A stretch of DNA of 64,000 nt from Arion vulgaris (Eukaryota > Mollusca > Gastropoda > Stylommatophora > Arionidae), in the NCBI GenBank assembly GCA_020796225.1, contig CM036762.1, forward strand, positions 12,822,414-12,886,413, read 5' to 3'. Position 1 is the first letter of the stretch; each line of letters begins with the position of its first letter. The notes below the pieces were generated by a model. It saw only the letters and a list, made by a program, of their open reading frames with translations. It ran no database searches and was not told the DNA's origin. The translations under genes and the position numbers were made by a program. This document shows positions 1-11,814 of the stretch, piece by piece.

Positions 1-88
1 CGGAAACAATTTGCAAGCAAACTGTCCGCAGCGTGATTCGAACTCAGAACGTCGGGGTTAATAGACCGAGTCACTAACCCCATATAAG
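1..88 (-). mobile_element. SINE-C, partial
   Basis: This is the antisense head of a tRNA-derived SINE family seen again at 4684, 30345, 39360, 44582 and 56183. It includes the box-B-like GAGTTCGAATCACG and the GACTCGGTCTATTAAC block. It is cut by the window edge. Confidence 0.75.
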
Positions 89-196
89 TTAAATTAAATA
101 GGCACAGACGCCACTATTTGATACAGATTATAAAAGAATTTTATAGTGATCAAATGGCAACTGTAACAACATATGATGATACATCAGATTGATTTT

Positions 197-1125
197 ACGT
201 AAGACAAGGAGTCAGACAAGGCTGCATTTTGTGAACATATATCCAGAAAAAATCATGAGGAATGTTACAGAAGGTAGCGGAAAAGAACAATATGATCCTT
301 TTCTAATCGGAGGAAGAGAAATACCAGGACTACGATATGCTGACGATACAGTGTTACTGTCAACATCACAAAAATGGATTGAAAAATTATTAGGGAAGGG
401 AAAGATAAAAGCAAAAACAAAATCTATATCTCAATGTGGCACAAACAAAAATAATGACAACAGATAAAACGAACATGACAAAAGATATTTTTATCAATGG
501 AGAGAAAGTAGAAAATGTGAACAGTTTTGAATATCTTGGTTCACTGCTACCAACAGATAGAAATGAGATGAAGGAAATTAAAAGAAGAACAAATATGGCT
601 TTACAAAAAATGTAAACAACTCAAAACAGTATGGAATAGAACTGGTAAGAAAACAAAGATCAGAATTCTAAGAGCATGCATATTCCCAGTGGCAACGTTT
701 AGGTGTGAAGCATGGACATTTAATAAAGCAGTGGAAAAACATATTTGTGATTTGAATATAAGTGTTACAGAAGAGTCCTCCGTATATCTTGGACAGAGAA
801 GATAACAAATAGATCTATCCAAAAAGAACTCAAAATCAATTAAAACTTGCTGATGCTACAAATAAGCAAGAGAAAATTTAGGTATTTTGGACATATAAAA
901 GACATGAAGAGCTGGAGAAGACCATCATGGAAGGAGGCATACCAGCAAAAATAAGAAGAGGAAGACAACGGAGAAGATGGATTCAGGATGTAACTGATGG
1001 TTTGAAAATGGCGACTGCAGAGGCAGGATATCTGGCCTATGAGAGAAAAAATTCCGGTGGATTGATGGGGTGGCAAAGTTCTGCTCAGGACAATCCATTT
1101 GACGATGGTGATTATGTATGGATAT
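197..1125 (+). pseudogene. RTE-like LINE, decayed RT and 3' end
   Basis: Frame-broken reverse transcriptase remnants are present: RQGVRQGC followed by a deletion, NIYPEKIMRN, the palm box RYADDTVLLS, VNSFEYLGSLLP, then RYFGHIK and a basic RRGRQRRRWIQDVTDGL tail with AYER. This order matches the end of RTE-clade (BovB-like) ORFs. Stops and shifts show it is dead. Closely related tails occur at 7540, 25430 and 53885. Confidence 0.8.
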
Positions 1126-1467
1126 GGATGCCTGAGATTATCCACACCTGGGATTTCAATAAAATTAAACATATAACATATCATTATTTCATTAAAACTG
1201 TAAGAGAAATGTCTTCAGAATAATTTAAATCAGGCATAATAATTAACTAAGAATTGTTTAACTAGTGCAGCATGAAGACAATACATACAATAATAAGTAG
1301 AACGCATACTCAGGAACGACGTAGAGATCATAGACAGAACTGCAACACAGTGGACTCTGAAATGAAAATGGAATAACCGTATAGAACAAGAAAAACCTGA
1401 CAAAATAACAGTGTAGGTTAGAAGCACGGTGTAATTTAGACAAGGATCGACGAGATCTAACATTCGG

Positions 1468-1912
1468 GATCTCTGTGGCTAAGATTTTAGGTGCTCTCCT
1501 TGCGTGCCATGGGTACTCGGTTTGCTCTATCATGGAACGATTGGGATATTTGTTCCTGACCTCAGTGTAGGTGAGATCAAATTCTTAGTCATATCGGAGA
1601 TGGACGTTAAAACGTAGGTATATTGTGTAAGTTGACCACGGAAAAGAACCATTGACAGTTCAAAAATCGAGAAGAACATGCTGGAAAACCGCTTCCCGGA
1701 CACAATTCAATAGGAATATATTAAAAATAAAAATTCAGACAAAAATATCTTTCCCATCTTCAAAATTAGATAGGAGACCATCGTTTCTGCTACGGAGTTC
1801 ATGCAATACAGCTAAGAGCGTCATGTGTAAGAAATAGATCGCAGCACACATGGTTGCTCACTAAAGTGCAATGATGATGATCATAACAATCAATTCAATC
1901 AATCCATTAAAA
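1468..1912 (+). mobile_element. SINE-D (about 440 bp)
   Basis: The tRNA-like head has box A and box B resemblance. The body includes GTAGGTGAGATC and a block ending GTGCAATGATGATG, and the tail is an ATCA-type repeat. Near-full relatives are at 6898, 9775, 29650 (minus) and 52440 (minus). Confidence 0.75.
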
Positions 1913-2040
1913 CAGTATGTACAAGATCAGCTGCAATGATTCTGTAACAAAATGCACTGTTATCAAACGATTCTTTCTTGTGGAAATTTATTGTTTTATT
2001 TTTTTTAACAATATTTTATTTTTCTTTCGGCCTCTGTGAA

Positions 2041-2340
2041 TTCAGGAGCAGTCAAGACAACATAACACGTCACCTCTGACTGATTTTTGCGTGAAGGTTT
2101 GCTCTCGTTATCATCAGTGTTCTATGTCATTCAGGCGACCCTTAGACCGACTTATGAGGTACTTGCAATTTAGATACCCAAGTAAAGCATCTGAAAACAT
2201 GTAGTCCAACCGATTAACTTTGTCGAATTTGGTCTCGAAACTTGGAATTAGCACTGCACATGGTTACTAGCGAAGCGTGTTATCAACTTCAATATCATCG
2301 TCTCTATTGTTATTGTTATCAATTTCGCGATGAAACCTTC
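2041..2340 (+). repeat. Unclassified dispersed repeat, copy 1
   Basis: Blocks such as CTGATTTTTGCGT-AAGGTTTGCT and the GTTATCAACTTC-type end recur in order at 20770-21030, in the same orientation. No coding or terminal structure is seen. Confidence 0.55.
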
Positions 2341-2387
2341 TGCTCAATGGTACTGCAATCCTGAAGTATATATGAGTGCGCATTCTT

Positions 2388-2640
2388 CTCTTCTTCTTTG
2401 CGTTCGTTCTTTACGACCACTTTTAATCACTCTTTGTGATATGTTTGATCTTTGCCAAGAACTTGTATACGTTGTACATTGGTTTGGTAGGCCCCTAAAC
2501 GTATAGACTTCTACACGTTTAGGACACGTGCATCCGATTTCAGCCAAAAACCTCCTAAGTCGTCTCTTACGACATGCGTTGCAGGTAACAGTGGTTCTAT
2601 TCTTTACACCCCAAATTTGGACCCAGGTAACCACTCGGGC
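2388..2640 (-). mobile_element. SINE-B
   Basis: Antisense copy. In sense it starts CGCCCGAGTGGTTACC, has a GCATGTCGTAAGAGGCGAC-like block, and ends in an AGAAGAAG tail. Other members are at 14150, 39190, 47920, 57885 and 59165. Confidence 0.75.
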
Positions 2641-3006
2641 GATTAGTGCTCATTAAATTTAACATTGAGTACCCTTAAATCACCGATACTAGATAGAAGC
2701 AGTCAAGAAAGAGAATTGCAGAAGTTTGAAGATGCTAGTCCACTTGTTTTCTAAATTACATTCTGGCTAAAAAAACCTATATTCTTTTTTTCTAATTACG
2801 TTATAACGAGTACAATGACACATTGAAACGTTCAATAATTAATTATATTATCTGATATTCGAGTGCTCCGAGTTATCCCAAAATATTTTTTTTTTAAATA
2901 AAGAAAATCGTAATAATCTAATTATTTTCTGGATCTTTATTTCTTTTTCAATTGTACTATTCCAACATGTTAATTTTTCCAATATCAGTAAACATCCGCA
3001 TGTGTG

Positions 3007-3525
3007 GTTACGGGGACCGAAAGGGAAGCAAAGAATAGTACCACTGCAATCTATACGACATGTCGTAAGAGATGACTGATGTAGGACCTAGGGAAGCTAC
3101 CCTAGTAAATAAATAGCATCGCAAAAATCGGATGTTTTGACCTACTTGTAGGCGCATAACTGACGCAACGTAAAATCGCTCTTAGACTCAGATCATTGAT
3201 ATAGACCACAAAGCCCAAATATACGATAAACAATGATCGTGAAGGCGTAGAGTCAAGCCAATAAATACTGCACAACGGACTGTTCTAGGGCAAGTTACCC
3301 TAATAAATAAACAGCTGGCTAAAACCGGATGTGCCGGCCTAATCACCATATGCGCATAATTGTACAACGAAAACAAAGGTTCTTGTCAAAGAGCAATTAT
3401 ATATCACATTCAGAATGATAAAATTGGCCGTGAAAAACGAACGCAAGAAGAAGACTCAGAACACATACAAATCACACAGAGCGGTTGAAAAGTGATCGAT
3501 ATGGAGCGTTGAAGGAAAACGAAGA
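3007..3525 (+). mobile_element. SINE-B2, with a second partial copy inside
   Basis: The family shares the SINE-B core (GTCGTAAGAGRTGACT) but has a different downstream half (TACCCTAGTAAATAAA, GGCGCATAACTG, CACACAGAGCGGTT, GATCGATATGGAGCG). The middle block appears twice (3060-3190 and 3200-3370), so one copy sits in or beside another. Confidence 0.65.
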
Positions 3526-3537
3526 AGTCAACGTCAG

Positions 3538-3602
3538 TTTGAACTCTTTAGTTTGAACTCTCTAGTTTGAACTCTCTAGTTTGAACTCTCTAGTTTGAAC
3601 AA
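3538..3602 (+). repeat. 14-bp tandem repeat, about 4.5 units
   Basis: The unit is TAGTTTGAACTCTC, almost identical in each copy, at the 3' edge of the SINE-B2 pair. Confidence 0.9.
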
Positions 3603-3605
3603 CGT

Positions 3606-3905
3606 CATTTTCATGTCTTTTATTATGATATAGACGTCTGCGTTTGCAGATCATATATCAATGCTTCCATTATGAAATGACATCTGTGTGTACAAATCAT
3701 ATATCAGTGCTTCCATTATGAAATGACACCTTTGTGTACAAATCATATATCAATGCTTCCATTATGAAATGACATATTTGTGTACAAATCATATATCAGT
3801 GTTTCCATTATGAAATAAATTGTTTTTGTGTATATAATATATCATGCTTCCATCTACGATATAGACATCTTTGTTTGCAGATAACTTTCAGTACTTCCAT
3901 GGATA
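3606..3905 (+). repeat. 46-bp minisatellite, about 6 units
   Basis: Units begin CATATATCAATGCTTCCATT with a period of 46 bases. The outer units are diverged and the central ones nearly identical. Confidence 0.88.
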
Positions 3906-4491
3906 ACATACATGTTATGTTACTATAGCCAATTATTCAGATTGTGGGGCACCCACGAATACCTCCTGCATGACAACTGGATTCATGAAGTCAACTCATC
4001 TTGCTGTTCACAGCTCTGAGCAAGGAAATGTTCGCAGAAGAAGAATAAAACTGTATAAGAAATAACGCAGAGTTAATGAGCGGCTGGGACAGCTCTCAGA
4101 TGGACAGCAGATGGGAAGAGGCCTGGACTTCCGAAGCAAACATGGAGAAGAACTGTGGAGAGAGAGTTGAAGGAGTGTGGTCTGACCTAGGAGACGGTTG
4201 GAAGAGAGACAATAGAACAGCAACAGTGGAAGTCTCTTGTGGAAGCCGTATGTGTTAATCGGGACATGAAGAGGATATAGAAGATAGAATGAATTGGTAT
4301 ATATAGTTATGAGGTGGCGTCTGTGGCTTAGCTCTTTAGCTGCTAAGGACGTATATATAAATTTTCCCATTCACTGCTAAAGACGCATTAACACGTCTGT
4401 TATTATCTCTCCTCTGTGGGCTAAAGAAGTGCTAACATTGCTACTGTCACTGCCATTGGCGTACATTCATGTTTGTAACCTAGAAACAAAA

Positions 4492-4686
4492 AGTAGTTAT
4501 TTTTAGCTAAGCCTTCGGAAAGTATGTACCATCGAAAGATAGTAGTTATTTTTAGCTAAGCCTTCGGAAAGTATGTACCATCGAAAGAGAGTAGTTATTT
4601 TTAGCTAAGCCTTCGGAAAGTATGTACCATCGAAAGAAGTAGTTATTTTTAGCTAAGCCTTCGGAAAGTATGTACCAGCGAAAGGG
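4492..4686 (+). repeat. 49-bp tandem repeat, four units
   Basis: Units run from AGTAGTTATTTTTAGC to a TACCATCGAAAG end; the last differs by one base. It directly abuts the SINE-C copy that follows. Confidence 0.9.
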
Positions 4687-4912
4687 TTAAGGGATAGTGA
4701 CTGGGTTATTAACCCTGACGTTCTTAGTTTGAATCACGCTGCGGACAGTTTGGTCGCAAATTATTTCGCGTAGATTTTTACAAAAGGACGATGGCACCAC
4801 CCGTTCAGAAAGCAATGACAAACTACTGAACGTAATAATGCCTAGAAAAATCACCAACAGCGTTAAAAAGCTGGCATCGATTCGCAAAGTCCTGTAAAGG
4901 ATATGCAATTAA
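4684..4912 (+). mobile_element. SINE-C
   Basis: It has the GGGATAGTGACT head, TTGAATCACGCTGCGGACAG near box B, the CACCCGTTCAGAAAGCAATG block and the AAGGATATGCAATTAACTTT end. It is a good sense-strand reference copy. Confidence 0.78.
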
Positions 4913-4914
4913 CT

Positions 4915-5540
4915 TTTTTTTTAAATATAATTATGTACGCCATCAAAATCAACAATTGAAGATTATAAAGAGAACATTACAGAAGTTATTCTGACAATTG
5001 GAAGTCGATTTGTCATGTAAATTATTTATTATCAGCTACTGTAATTTTTACCCCACTGTTAAAAACGATTCCAGAACCATGCCCCTGAGGTCAATTGAAC
5101 TACCCGGATCCCACACAACGCCATCGACTCTTATTCCCTCTTCTTGTGAGCATTATCCAGTGGAATCAATTATTCATTAATTTCTGTCTAACTGCCCCAT
5201 ACCCTGAGGGCACACAATCAGAAGTGGATATGATTGCAGTTAGAAATATGAGGTGTCCATTACCTTCTTTTAGTGTAATCTACTAAATTTTAGTTTTGGA
5301 CATAACCGCTAATGGTTTGTGTCGTATTATAACTATCTTTAGAAATGAAATCTGAGAGGGGTATTATAAAACTAATACAACTATGGTAGATTGCGAAATT
5401 CAAATTAGTATAAGAGATACCAACTGAAGAGGACGGTTCAGTAAGAATTCTCGTTTAAGGTAGCATTTTTATAGAAGAGTTTCATTTAGTAGATGGGGAA
5501 AAGTGGTAGATATGATTATATTAGGACACTCTCGCATTTA
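4915..5540. other. Unique sequence, no feature seen
   Basis: Mostly AT-rich DNA with short ORFs only. I see no exon signature, repeat partner or structured RNA. Confidence 0.4.
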
Positions 5541-5550
5541 ATATAATGGT

Positions 5551-5718
5551 CAGTGGTGGCTCGTGATTAAGGGCCAGTTGGGCCGGGTCCCACCAAAAAT
5601 AATGTATAACGTGTATTTATTAGTTAATAAATTAAATAATAACCTAGCCCAAAACCATGAATTTTCCCGAAAATTTGAGTCTGGCCCCACCAACAAAAAG
5701 GATCACGAGCCGCCACTG
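5551..5718. mobile_element. hAT-type MITE (168 bp)
   Basis: Terminal inverted repeats CAGTGGTGGCTCGTGAT and its near-perfect complement at the right end flank a 168-bp AT-rich core. A perfect 8-bp target duplication ATAATGGT lies at 5543-5550 and 5719-5726. The CAGTGG start and 8-bp duplication fit the hAT superfamily. Confidence 0.85.
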
Positions 5719-5841
5719 ATAATGGTAAATGGCAGAAACTATTCTATGATAGCAGTTATGTATTGAATAGTAAGATGGTTAAATGGTAGACTACCATTCA
5801 AGAAGAGGTCTAGATTACCTTTACAGTGTTATAAAATATAT

Positions 5842-5961
5842 CATCATCATCAGGTGCCGTGCCGGCTGGCGTAAGTGATCATGAATCTCCACAAATCTCA
5901 GCCAATGTTTGCTATCAACTCAGATGTTGACGCTCTACCGTGCTATGAAGTCAGGCTATCC
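5842..5961 (-). mobile_element. Severely 5'-truncated LINE tail (about 120 bp)
   Basis: It is the complement of the last part of the LINE at 12140-12535, ending in (GAT)n. It is bounded by a 9-bp duplication AAAATATAT at 5833-5841 and 5962-5970, the mark of target-primed reverse transcription. Confidence 0.8.
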
Positions 5962-6149
5962 AAAATATATACTGATAAGAAATATATAAAATATATACTG
6001 CTAATATATAAAATATATAAAATATATAAAATAACAATATACAAATATAAAATAAAAGAAATATATACAATAAATACTGATCAGAAAACAAAGGTCAGAA
6101 AAATAAATGGTCATATAATCCCCAGTGGAAACGTATGGATACAAAACAT

Positions 6150-6500
6150 TAAGATTTAAGAAGCATGTGAAAAAACATGTATGCGTTTTTGAAAATAAGT
6201 GTCAGAGAAAGGTCATCCATTGTAATGGGAATATAGATGAGAACAAATAACTCTATCCAGAACAAAATAAAAGCTCAAAATCAAATAAAACTTGCAGAAA
6301 ATTTAAACAAGAATGAAAAAAAAATGGAAGTATAGTGGAAATAAAAAAGACATAAAAAGTTATAGAAGACCATTATATACGAACGCATTATTAGTAGTAG
6401 AAGAGAAAGATAAATGAAATGAAAGGTTCAGAATGTGACTGATGAGGTAAACATGACGGCTGCAGAGGCTGGAGATCTGGTCTATGAGAGAAAGAAATTG
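6150..6500 (+). pseudogene. Decayed RTE-like LINE 3' region
   Basis: Broken frames still show a FENKCQRKV-like stretch, a LYPEQNK counterpart of the NRSIQKEL segment at 800, and the VTDEVNMTAAEAG-type tail. It is heavily mutated compared with the copy at 197. Confidence 0.6.
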
Positions 6501-6562
6501 TTTTTACGTGTTTCACCATTGTTACATAGTTTTAGTGCAGTCTTTCCTTATATTGATAATAT

Positions 6563-6770
6563 GCCCGTCTGCCCAGCGTGTTCGTAGCGCGTTGGACTAC
6601 GGGTGACTATACCTCTGTGTGTGCGGGTTCAATTCCGCGATATGGCAGAAAAAGCCACAGATTCCCCAGATTTACGGTGTTCGTGGCACCGAACCGAAGG
6701 GTTACGATGTCCATGGCACCGAGCCGAAGAGCTGAAAAGCTCAAGTGCTTCTGAATCGAAAAAAAAAAAA
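6563..6770 (+). mobile_element. SINE-A, full-length with TSD
   Basis: A tRNA-derived SINE: head GCCCGTCTGCCCAGCG, box-B-like GCGGGTTCAATTCCGCG, a body with tandem GGCACCGAACCGAAGGG and GGCACCGAGCCGAAGAG blocks, and an A tail. It is bounded by a perfect 13-bp duplication ATATTGATAATAT at 6550-6562 and 6771-6783, so it inserted fairly recently. Confidence 0.92.
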
Positions 6771-6897
6771 ATATTGATAATATATTTCAATATACTACAT
6801 GAACAGTCGTATAAACATTTTACCAGCTTTTGGAAATTAGAACAATATTCGTTAAAAGAAACCTGGTTACTAGTTTGAGGGTAGCAGGATTCCTAAT

Positions 6898-7345
6898 AAT
6901 AAAAGGAATCTCTGTGGCGTAGAAGTTAGGTGCTTCTCTCTCGTGACAAAGGTAACAGGTTCGTTCCTCTTTGAGCCATCTGGATATTTTTCAGAGATTC
7001 CTGATCTCAGTGTAGGTGAGATCGAGTTCCTAATCCTATCGGAGACGGACGATAAAACATAGGTTCCGTTTTCAATTTGAGTACTTAAAATAACCATTGG
7101 CAGTTCAAAACCGAGAAGAGCAGGCTGGAAAGCCGCTGCCCTGACAAATTTCATTAGAAAAAATTAAATATAAAATTCCTACAAAATATCTTCACCGTCT
7201 TCAAAATGTCATCTTGGACCCTCGCCGCTGCTACGAAGTTCGTGCACTGCAGTTGAGATCTTCCTGTGTAAGAAAGAAAGTAGAGCACTAATGGTTACTC
7301 TCCGAAGTTCAATGAGGATGGTTCTATCAATCAATCAATCAATAA
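6898..7345 (+). mobile_element. SINE-D
   Basis: It starts GGAATCTCTGTGGCGTAGAA, carries GTAACAGGTTCG near box B, and ends with GATGGTTCTATCAATCAATC. Confidence 0.78.
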
Positions 7346-7539
7346 TAATTAGTATGATGATCTGAAGTCTTGCAAAATAAACGGCAAGGCTGTAATATGG
7401 CTCGCTACGATCTGCTATATATATCGAGACCAATATGGCGCCCTTATCATTAACCATCAAGCCGATACAACATGAGCCTATCACTTTCCTTCCAGAAACT
7501 TATGTTCTCAATTAAATGCCCCAAACGTACCATCATCAT

Positions 7540-7735
7540 CAAATAGCTTGTCCTGAGTAGAAATCTGCTACCCCAACAGTCCTCCGGAAATTGTTTCTCT
7601 CTCATAGGCCAGATGTCCTACTTCTGCAACCGTCTTGTTCAAACCATCAGTTACATCCTGAATAATCTTCTCCGAGGTCTTCCTCTTCTTCTCTTTTCCG
7701 GTATGCCTCCTTCCATGATGATCTTCTCCAGCCCC
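7540..7735 (-). pseudogene. RTE-like LINE 3' end fragment
   Basis: The minus strand gives the EGGIPEKRRRGRPRR-type basic tail and the RTVG / ISTQDKLFDDDD ending seen in the sister copy at 25430-25690. It is 5'-truncated. Confidence 0.72.
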
Positions 7736-8184
7736 AAACGTATAGACATAATTATTCCAATTTTACAAGAGACTAAGAGAATATATGAAATGTACGCTAA
7801 ACAACGTCATTATATTTGTAACAAATCTGTCTTGGGAAAAATAAGACACGATCGAAGATACTTCTAATAAAACATACCATCACCTTATAAAATAACAGAC
7901 TATCGTTTATTTCCTAATGTCTTCTAATATCTGTATCCATTAGATAAAGTGTCACGTATCTGAGAGAATCTGATACAGTCGAACGACAGAACTTCATAAT
8001 TAACACACAAGAAGATCACCAAGACGAAAATTGACATAAAAGTATTTTTCAAAAATTATATCTTGTCTTTTTTCAAAATATACATTCGTCGGTCATTATT
8101 AGATTGTCTCAATTATTGTTTGCTGTTTTCAGTTATACTTTTAAGTAAAGTAAAAAAAACATTTTTATACCACGAGGTGTTTCT

Positions 8185-9450
8185 TTTTTTTAGTTAACTG
8201 AATGTACATAACATTTTCTTTCTTTATTCAATTGACATGACACGACATTTACTTTCTTTATTCAACTGAATGTACACGACATCTCCTTTCTTTATTCAAG
8301 TGAATGTACGTGACATTTGCTTTCTTTATTCAACTGAAATTACATGACATTTCCTTTCGTTAGTTAATTAAATGTACACAACATCTCTTTTCGTTAGTTA
8401 ATTAAATGTACTCGACATCTCCTTTCTTTAGTTAATTAAATGTACACAACATCTCCTTTCTTTAGTTAATTAAATGTACTCGACATCTCCTTTCTTTAGT
8501 TAATTAAATGTACACAACATCTCCTTTCTTTAGTTAATTAAATGTACTCGACATCTCCTTTCTTTAGTTAATTAAATGTACACAACATCTCCTTTCTTTA
8601 GTTAATTAAATGTACACAACATCTCCTTTCTTTAGTTAATTAAATGTACTCAACATCTCCTTTCTTTAGTTAATTAAATGTACACAACATCTCCTTTCTT
8701 TAGTTAATTAAATGTACCACATCTCCTTTCTTTAGTTAATTAAATGTACTCGACATCTCCTTTCTTTAGTTAATTAAATGTACACAACATCTCCTTTCTT
8801 TAGTTAATTAAATGTACACAACATCTCCTTTATTTAGTTAATTAAATGTACACAACATCTCCTTTCTTTAGTTAATTAAATGTACACAACATCTCCTTTC
8901 TTTAGTTAATTAAATGTACTCAACATCTCCTTTCTTTAGTTAATTAAATGTACACAACATCTCCTTTCTTTAGTTAATTAAATGTACTCGACATCTCCTT
9001 TCTTTAGTTAATTAAATGTACTCGACATCTCCTTTCTTTAGTTAATTAAATGTACACAACATCTCCTTTCTTTAGTTAATTAAATGTACACAACATCTCC
9101 TTTCTTTAGTTAATTAAATGTACTCGACATCTCCTTTCTTTAGTTAATTAAATGTACTCGACATCTCCTTTCTTTAGTTAATTAAATGTACACAACATCT
9201 CCTTTCTTTAGTTAATTAAATGTACTCGACATCTCCTTTCTTTAGTTAATTAAATGTACACAACATCTCCTTTCTTTAGTTAATTAAATGTACCACATCT
9301 CCTTTCTTTAGTTAATTAAATGTACACAATATCTCCTTTCTTTAGTTAATTAAATGTACTCAACATCTCCTTTCTTTAGTTAATTAAATGTACTCAACAT
9401 CTCCTTTCTTTAGTTAATTAAATGTACAAATCTCCTTTCTTTGTTATTAA
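8185..9450 (+). repeat. 34-bp AT-rich minisatellite, about 37 units
   Basis: The period is 34 bases, with unit core CTTTCTTTAGTTAATTAAAT plus GTAC and CATCTC. The left five or six units are diverged and the rest near-identical, with ACACAAC and ACTCGAC variants interspersed, as expected of unequal exchange. No coding potential. Confidence 0.95.
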
Positions 9451-9774
9451 ATGGGACATTTCCTTTACTTGAAATGCTTGCGATTTCCTTTAACTAACGA
9501 ATCGACTGAATGGTCCTCACATTTGTTATTTCTTGAAAATGGGACAAAGTATATAACATGTTTGACACTTTATAATTTAGTCCGCATTAGTTTTTCCTCC
9601 CCCCTCCCCACCTCCCCCCACACACATATTTATTTTTCAATTTGCGTATATAACTTAGTCAAACATTAGATTCAGAAAATATGGACCAGAGATCGAGTTC
9701 CGTGTTTGTGAAGGACAAGTGTATACTTTATTTTTCCCCAGGCCCTCAGTATTATCATATCTTAAGTTTCTTTC

Positions 9775-10225
9775 TTGGGGCCTTTGTGGTGTAAACTTTT
9801 GGTGCTCTTATCTCATGCCAAACGTACCGGGTTCGCTTCCTCGTGGAGCCATCTGGATATTTTTCCAGAGATCGCTGTTCTCTGCAGGTCAGTCGGTGAG
9901 ATCGAGGTCTAGCTCTATCGGAGACGGACGAGAAAATGTAGGTCCCATTTTCAATTTCAGCACGTAATAGAACCTTTTGCAGCTTAAAATCGAAAAGCAC
10001 GATAACAAGCGGCTGATTTGGCAAAATTCATGAGAAAAGTTCAAAAATAAAATTCCTACAAAATATCTTCAAAATCTCATCAGGGACCTTCACCAGTGAT
10101 ACAGGAGTTCATGCACTGCAGCTGAGATCTTCATGTGTAAGAAAGCGATCGAAGCACGCATGGTTACTCACTGAAGTGCAATGATGTTGGTCCTATCAGT
10201 TAATCATTTAATCAATCAATAATGC
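9775..10225 (+). mobile_element. SINE-D
   Basis: The head GGGGCCTTTGTGGTGTAAAC, box-B-like CGGGTTCGCTTCC, and body match the copies at 1468 and 6898. The tail is an AATCAATCAAT repeat. Confidence 0.78.
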
Positions 10226-10499
10226 GTCCTTTCTTTAAGGGACGTCGTTATAGATCAGAAGATCAAATCAGTGATTCATTAAATTGTTCACCAACACCTC
10301 TTAAGGTGTCAAGCACTGAGTGGTGTCGGAAAAATCATTTTTCCTCAAAGGTCAGATAAATGGAACACACTATAAATGAACAACTTACAAACAAATGCAG
10401 ATACCAATACATCGCATTGTGTCAAAGGACAAGAGCCCAAGTGATGCAGCACAATCATTGAAAAAGAAGACAAAAATGTGCACACAGTGAAACCTGTTC

Positions 10500-11014
10500 A
10501 AGCAAATCTTCTTCTTCAGCGATCTCTGGTCATGCGCTTAATTTACTATGGACCACAAACTGGGCAGTCAGCTTCAGGTCTGTCCGGTTTCCCCAAAACT
10601 TAGATGTCTGGTCGACTGAATGTGGCCACATGTTGCTTCTCAGCTCACACAGGAGAGGACAGTCTTGCAGGATATTCTCTGGTGTCTGTTCCACCTGCTG
10701 ACACTGGCAGAGAGCTGTTTGACTTATTCCTAGTCTATATAAGTGTTTGTTGAGTCTGCAGTGTCCGGTGCGTAGCGAAATATAATGACCTGGTCTGTTC
10801 TGCTGAGGTCTTTGAGGGAGTCTTTTCCATAATTATATCCAGTGTTTGTCTTCCAGTCTACTGCAGATTTTCTCTGTATGAGCGTGTTGGCCTCTTGAAA
10901 AGACATTGGTTGGTAAATTTGCTCTTTGGTACTGCTCTCCTTAGCTAAGACATTGGCACTCTCATTGCCTGCAATGTCACAGTGAGATGGCATCCACAGC
11001 ATAATATTAATCAT
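10500..11014 (-). pseudogene. LINE RNase H domain and 3' tail
   Basis: The minus strand encodes LWMPSHCDIAGNESANVLAK, the C-terminal RNase H signature, followed by DQVIIFRY and, in shifted frame, a cysteine-rich stretch (CQCQQVEQTPENILQDC) typical of RNase H-bearing non-LTR elements. Stops and shifts show decay. Confidence 0.8.
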
Positions 11015-11029
11015 CTAGGTCTTATATGT

Positions 11030-11310
11030 TTGATCACATCGGCGTTGCGATCAAGCAAGTAAGAACTAGATGATCAATAATTTTCGGACACATATTTCGA
11101 GGATGAGATTCGGAGCAGTTAGTAACAATGATAAAGTAACATAAGGGAGAGGTCGAGAAAAACAGAGAGAGACGGTGCTGGAGGGACATCGCAGTTCTAC
11201 AATTGATCTTTCTCATATTTGATAAATTGCTCTAAAGAAGGAAAGAAAGAGCTGTAGAGAAACATGATCTCCTGCACCGAAAGACATAGCACTTGTTGCT
11301 GATGATGACG
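11030..11310 (+). pseudogene. LINE 3' end with (GAT)n tail
   Basis: Broken frames show IIFGHIFRG, EQLVTM, a Glu/Arg-rich stretch and a GATGATGACGA tail. It has the same layout as the copies at 12140 and 60870. Confidence 0.6.
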
Positions 11311-11599
11311 ACGTCAGAACCTTCATTAGTGTAAACCGGAGTATGTGACATCGATATTAAAATCGATATTGTAATCAAAATTGTCTAACGAGACAAACGG
11401 TATCGGTTACACATATGGCAGAAATTGATGACACTGTATAAAGAGACAACAACAAAATTAATGTGAAACTCATGTATTCACCAAGAGTGACAAATAGCAA
11501 AACACAAATACACAACTAATTTAAATGGAAAAAGTTACAGCAAAGCATGTCACAATGGAAAATTAGAGGTCAATATAAAATAGCTCTTACAGGAGAAAG

Positions 11600-11805
11600 G
11601 AAACGACTATATAATAGTACATACTCGTGATATACCAGCCAAAGCGTACTAAGAACACAAGCGATGCATCAGTTATGTTTACAGTCAAGACAGAAGTGAA
11701 ACAGGGAAATGTGCTCTCTCTCTCTCTCTCTCTCTTTAATATTAACATATACATAAATAAAATATCTAAAGAAGCTATAATAAACATGTCACCAAGAAGC
11801 ATTTA
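11600..11805 (+). pseudogene. Reverse transcriptase fragment containing a CT microsatellite
   Basis: VKTEVKQGNVLSLSLSL then NINIYINKISKEA matches the RT motif GVKQGDVLSPLLFNIYIN. The Leu-Ser codons have been replaced by a CT run at 11713-11735. Confidence 0.65.
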
Positions 11806-11814
11806 ACAATGTAT

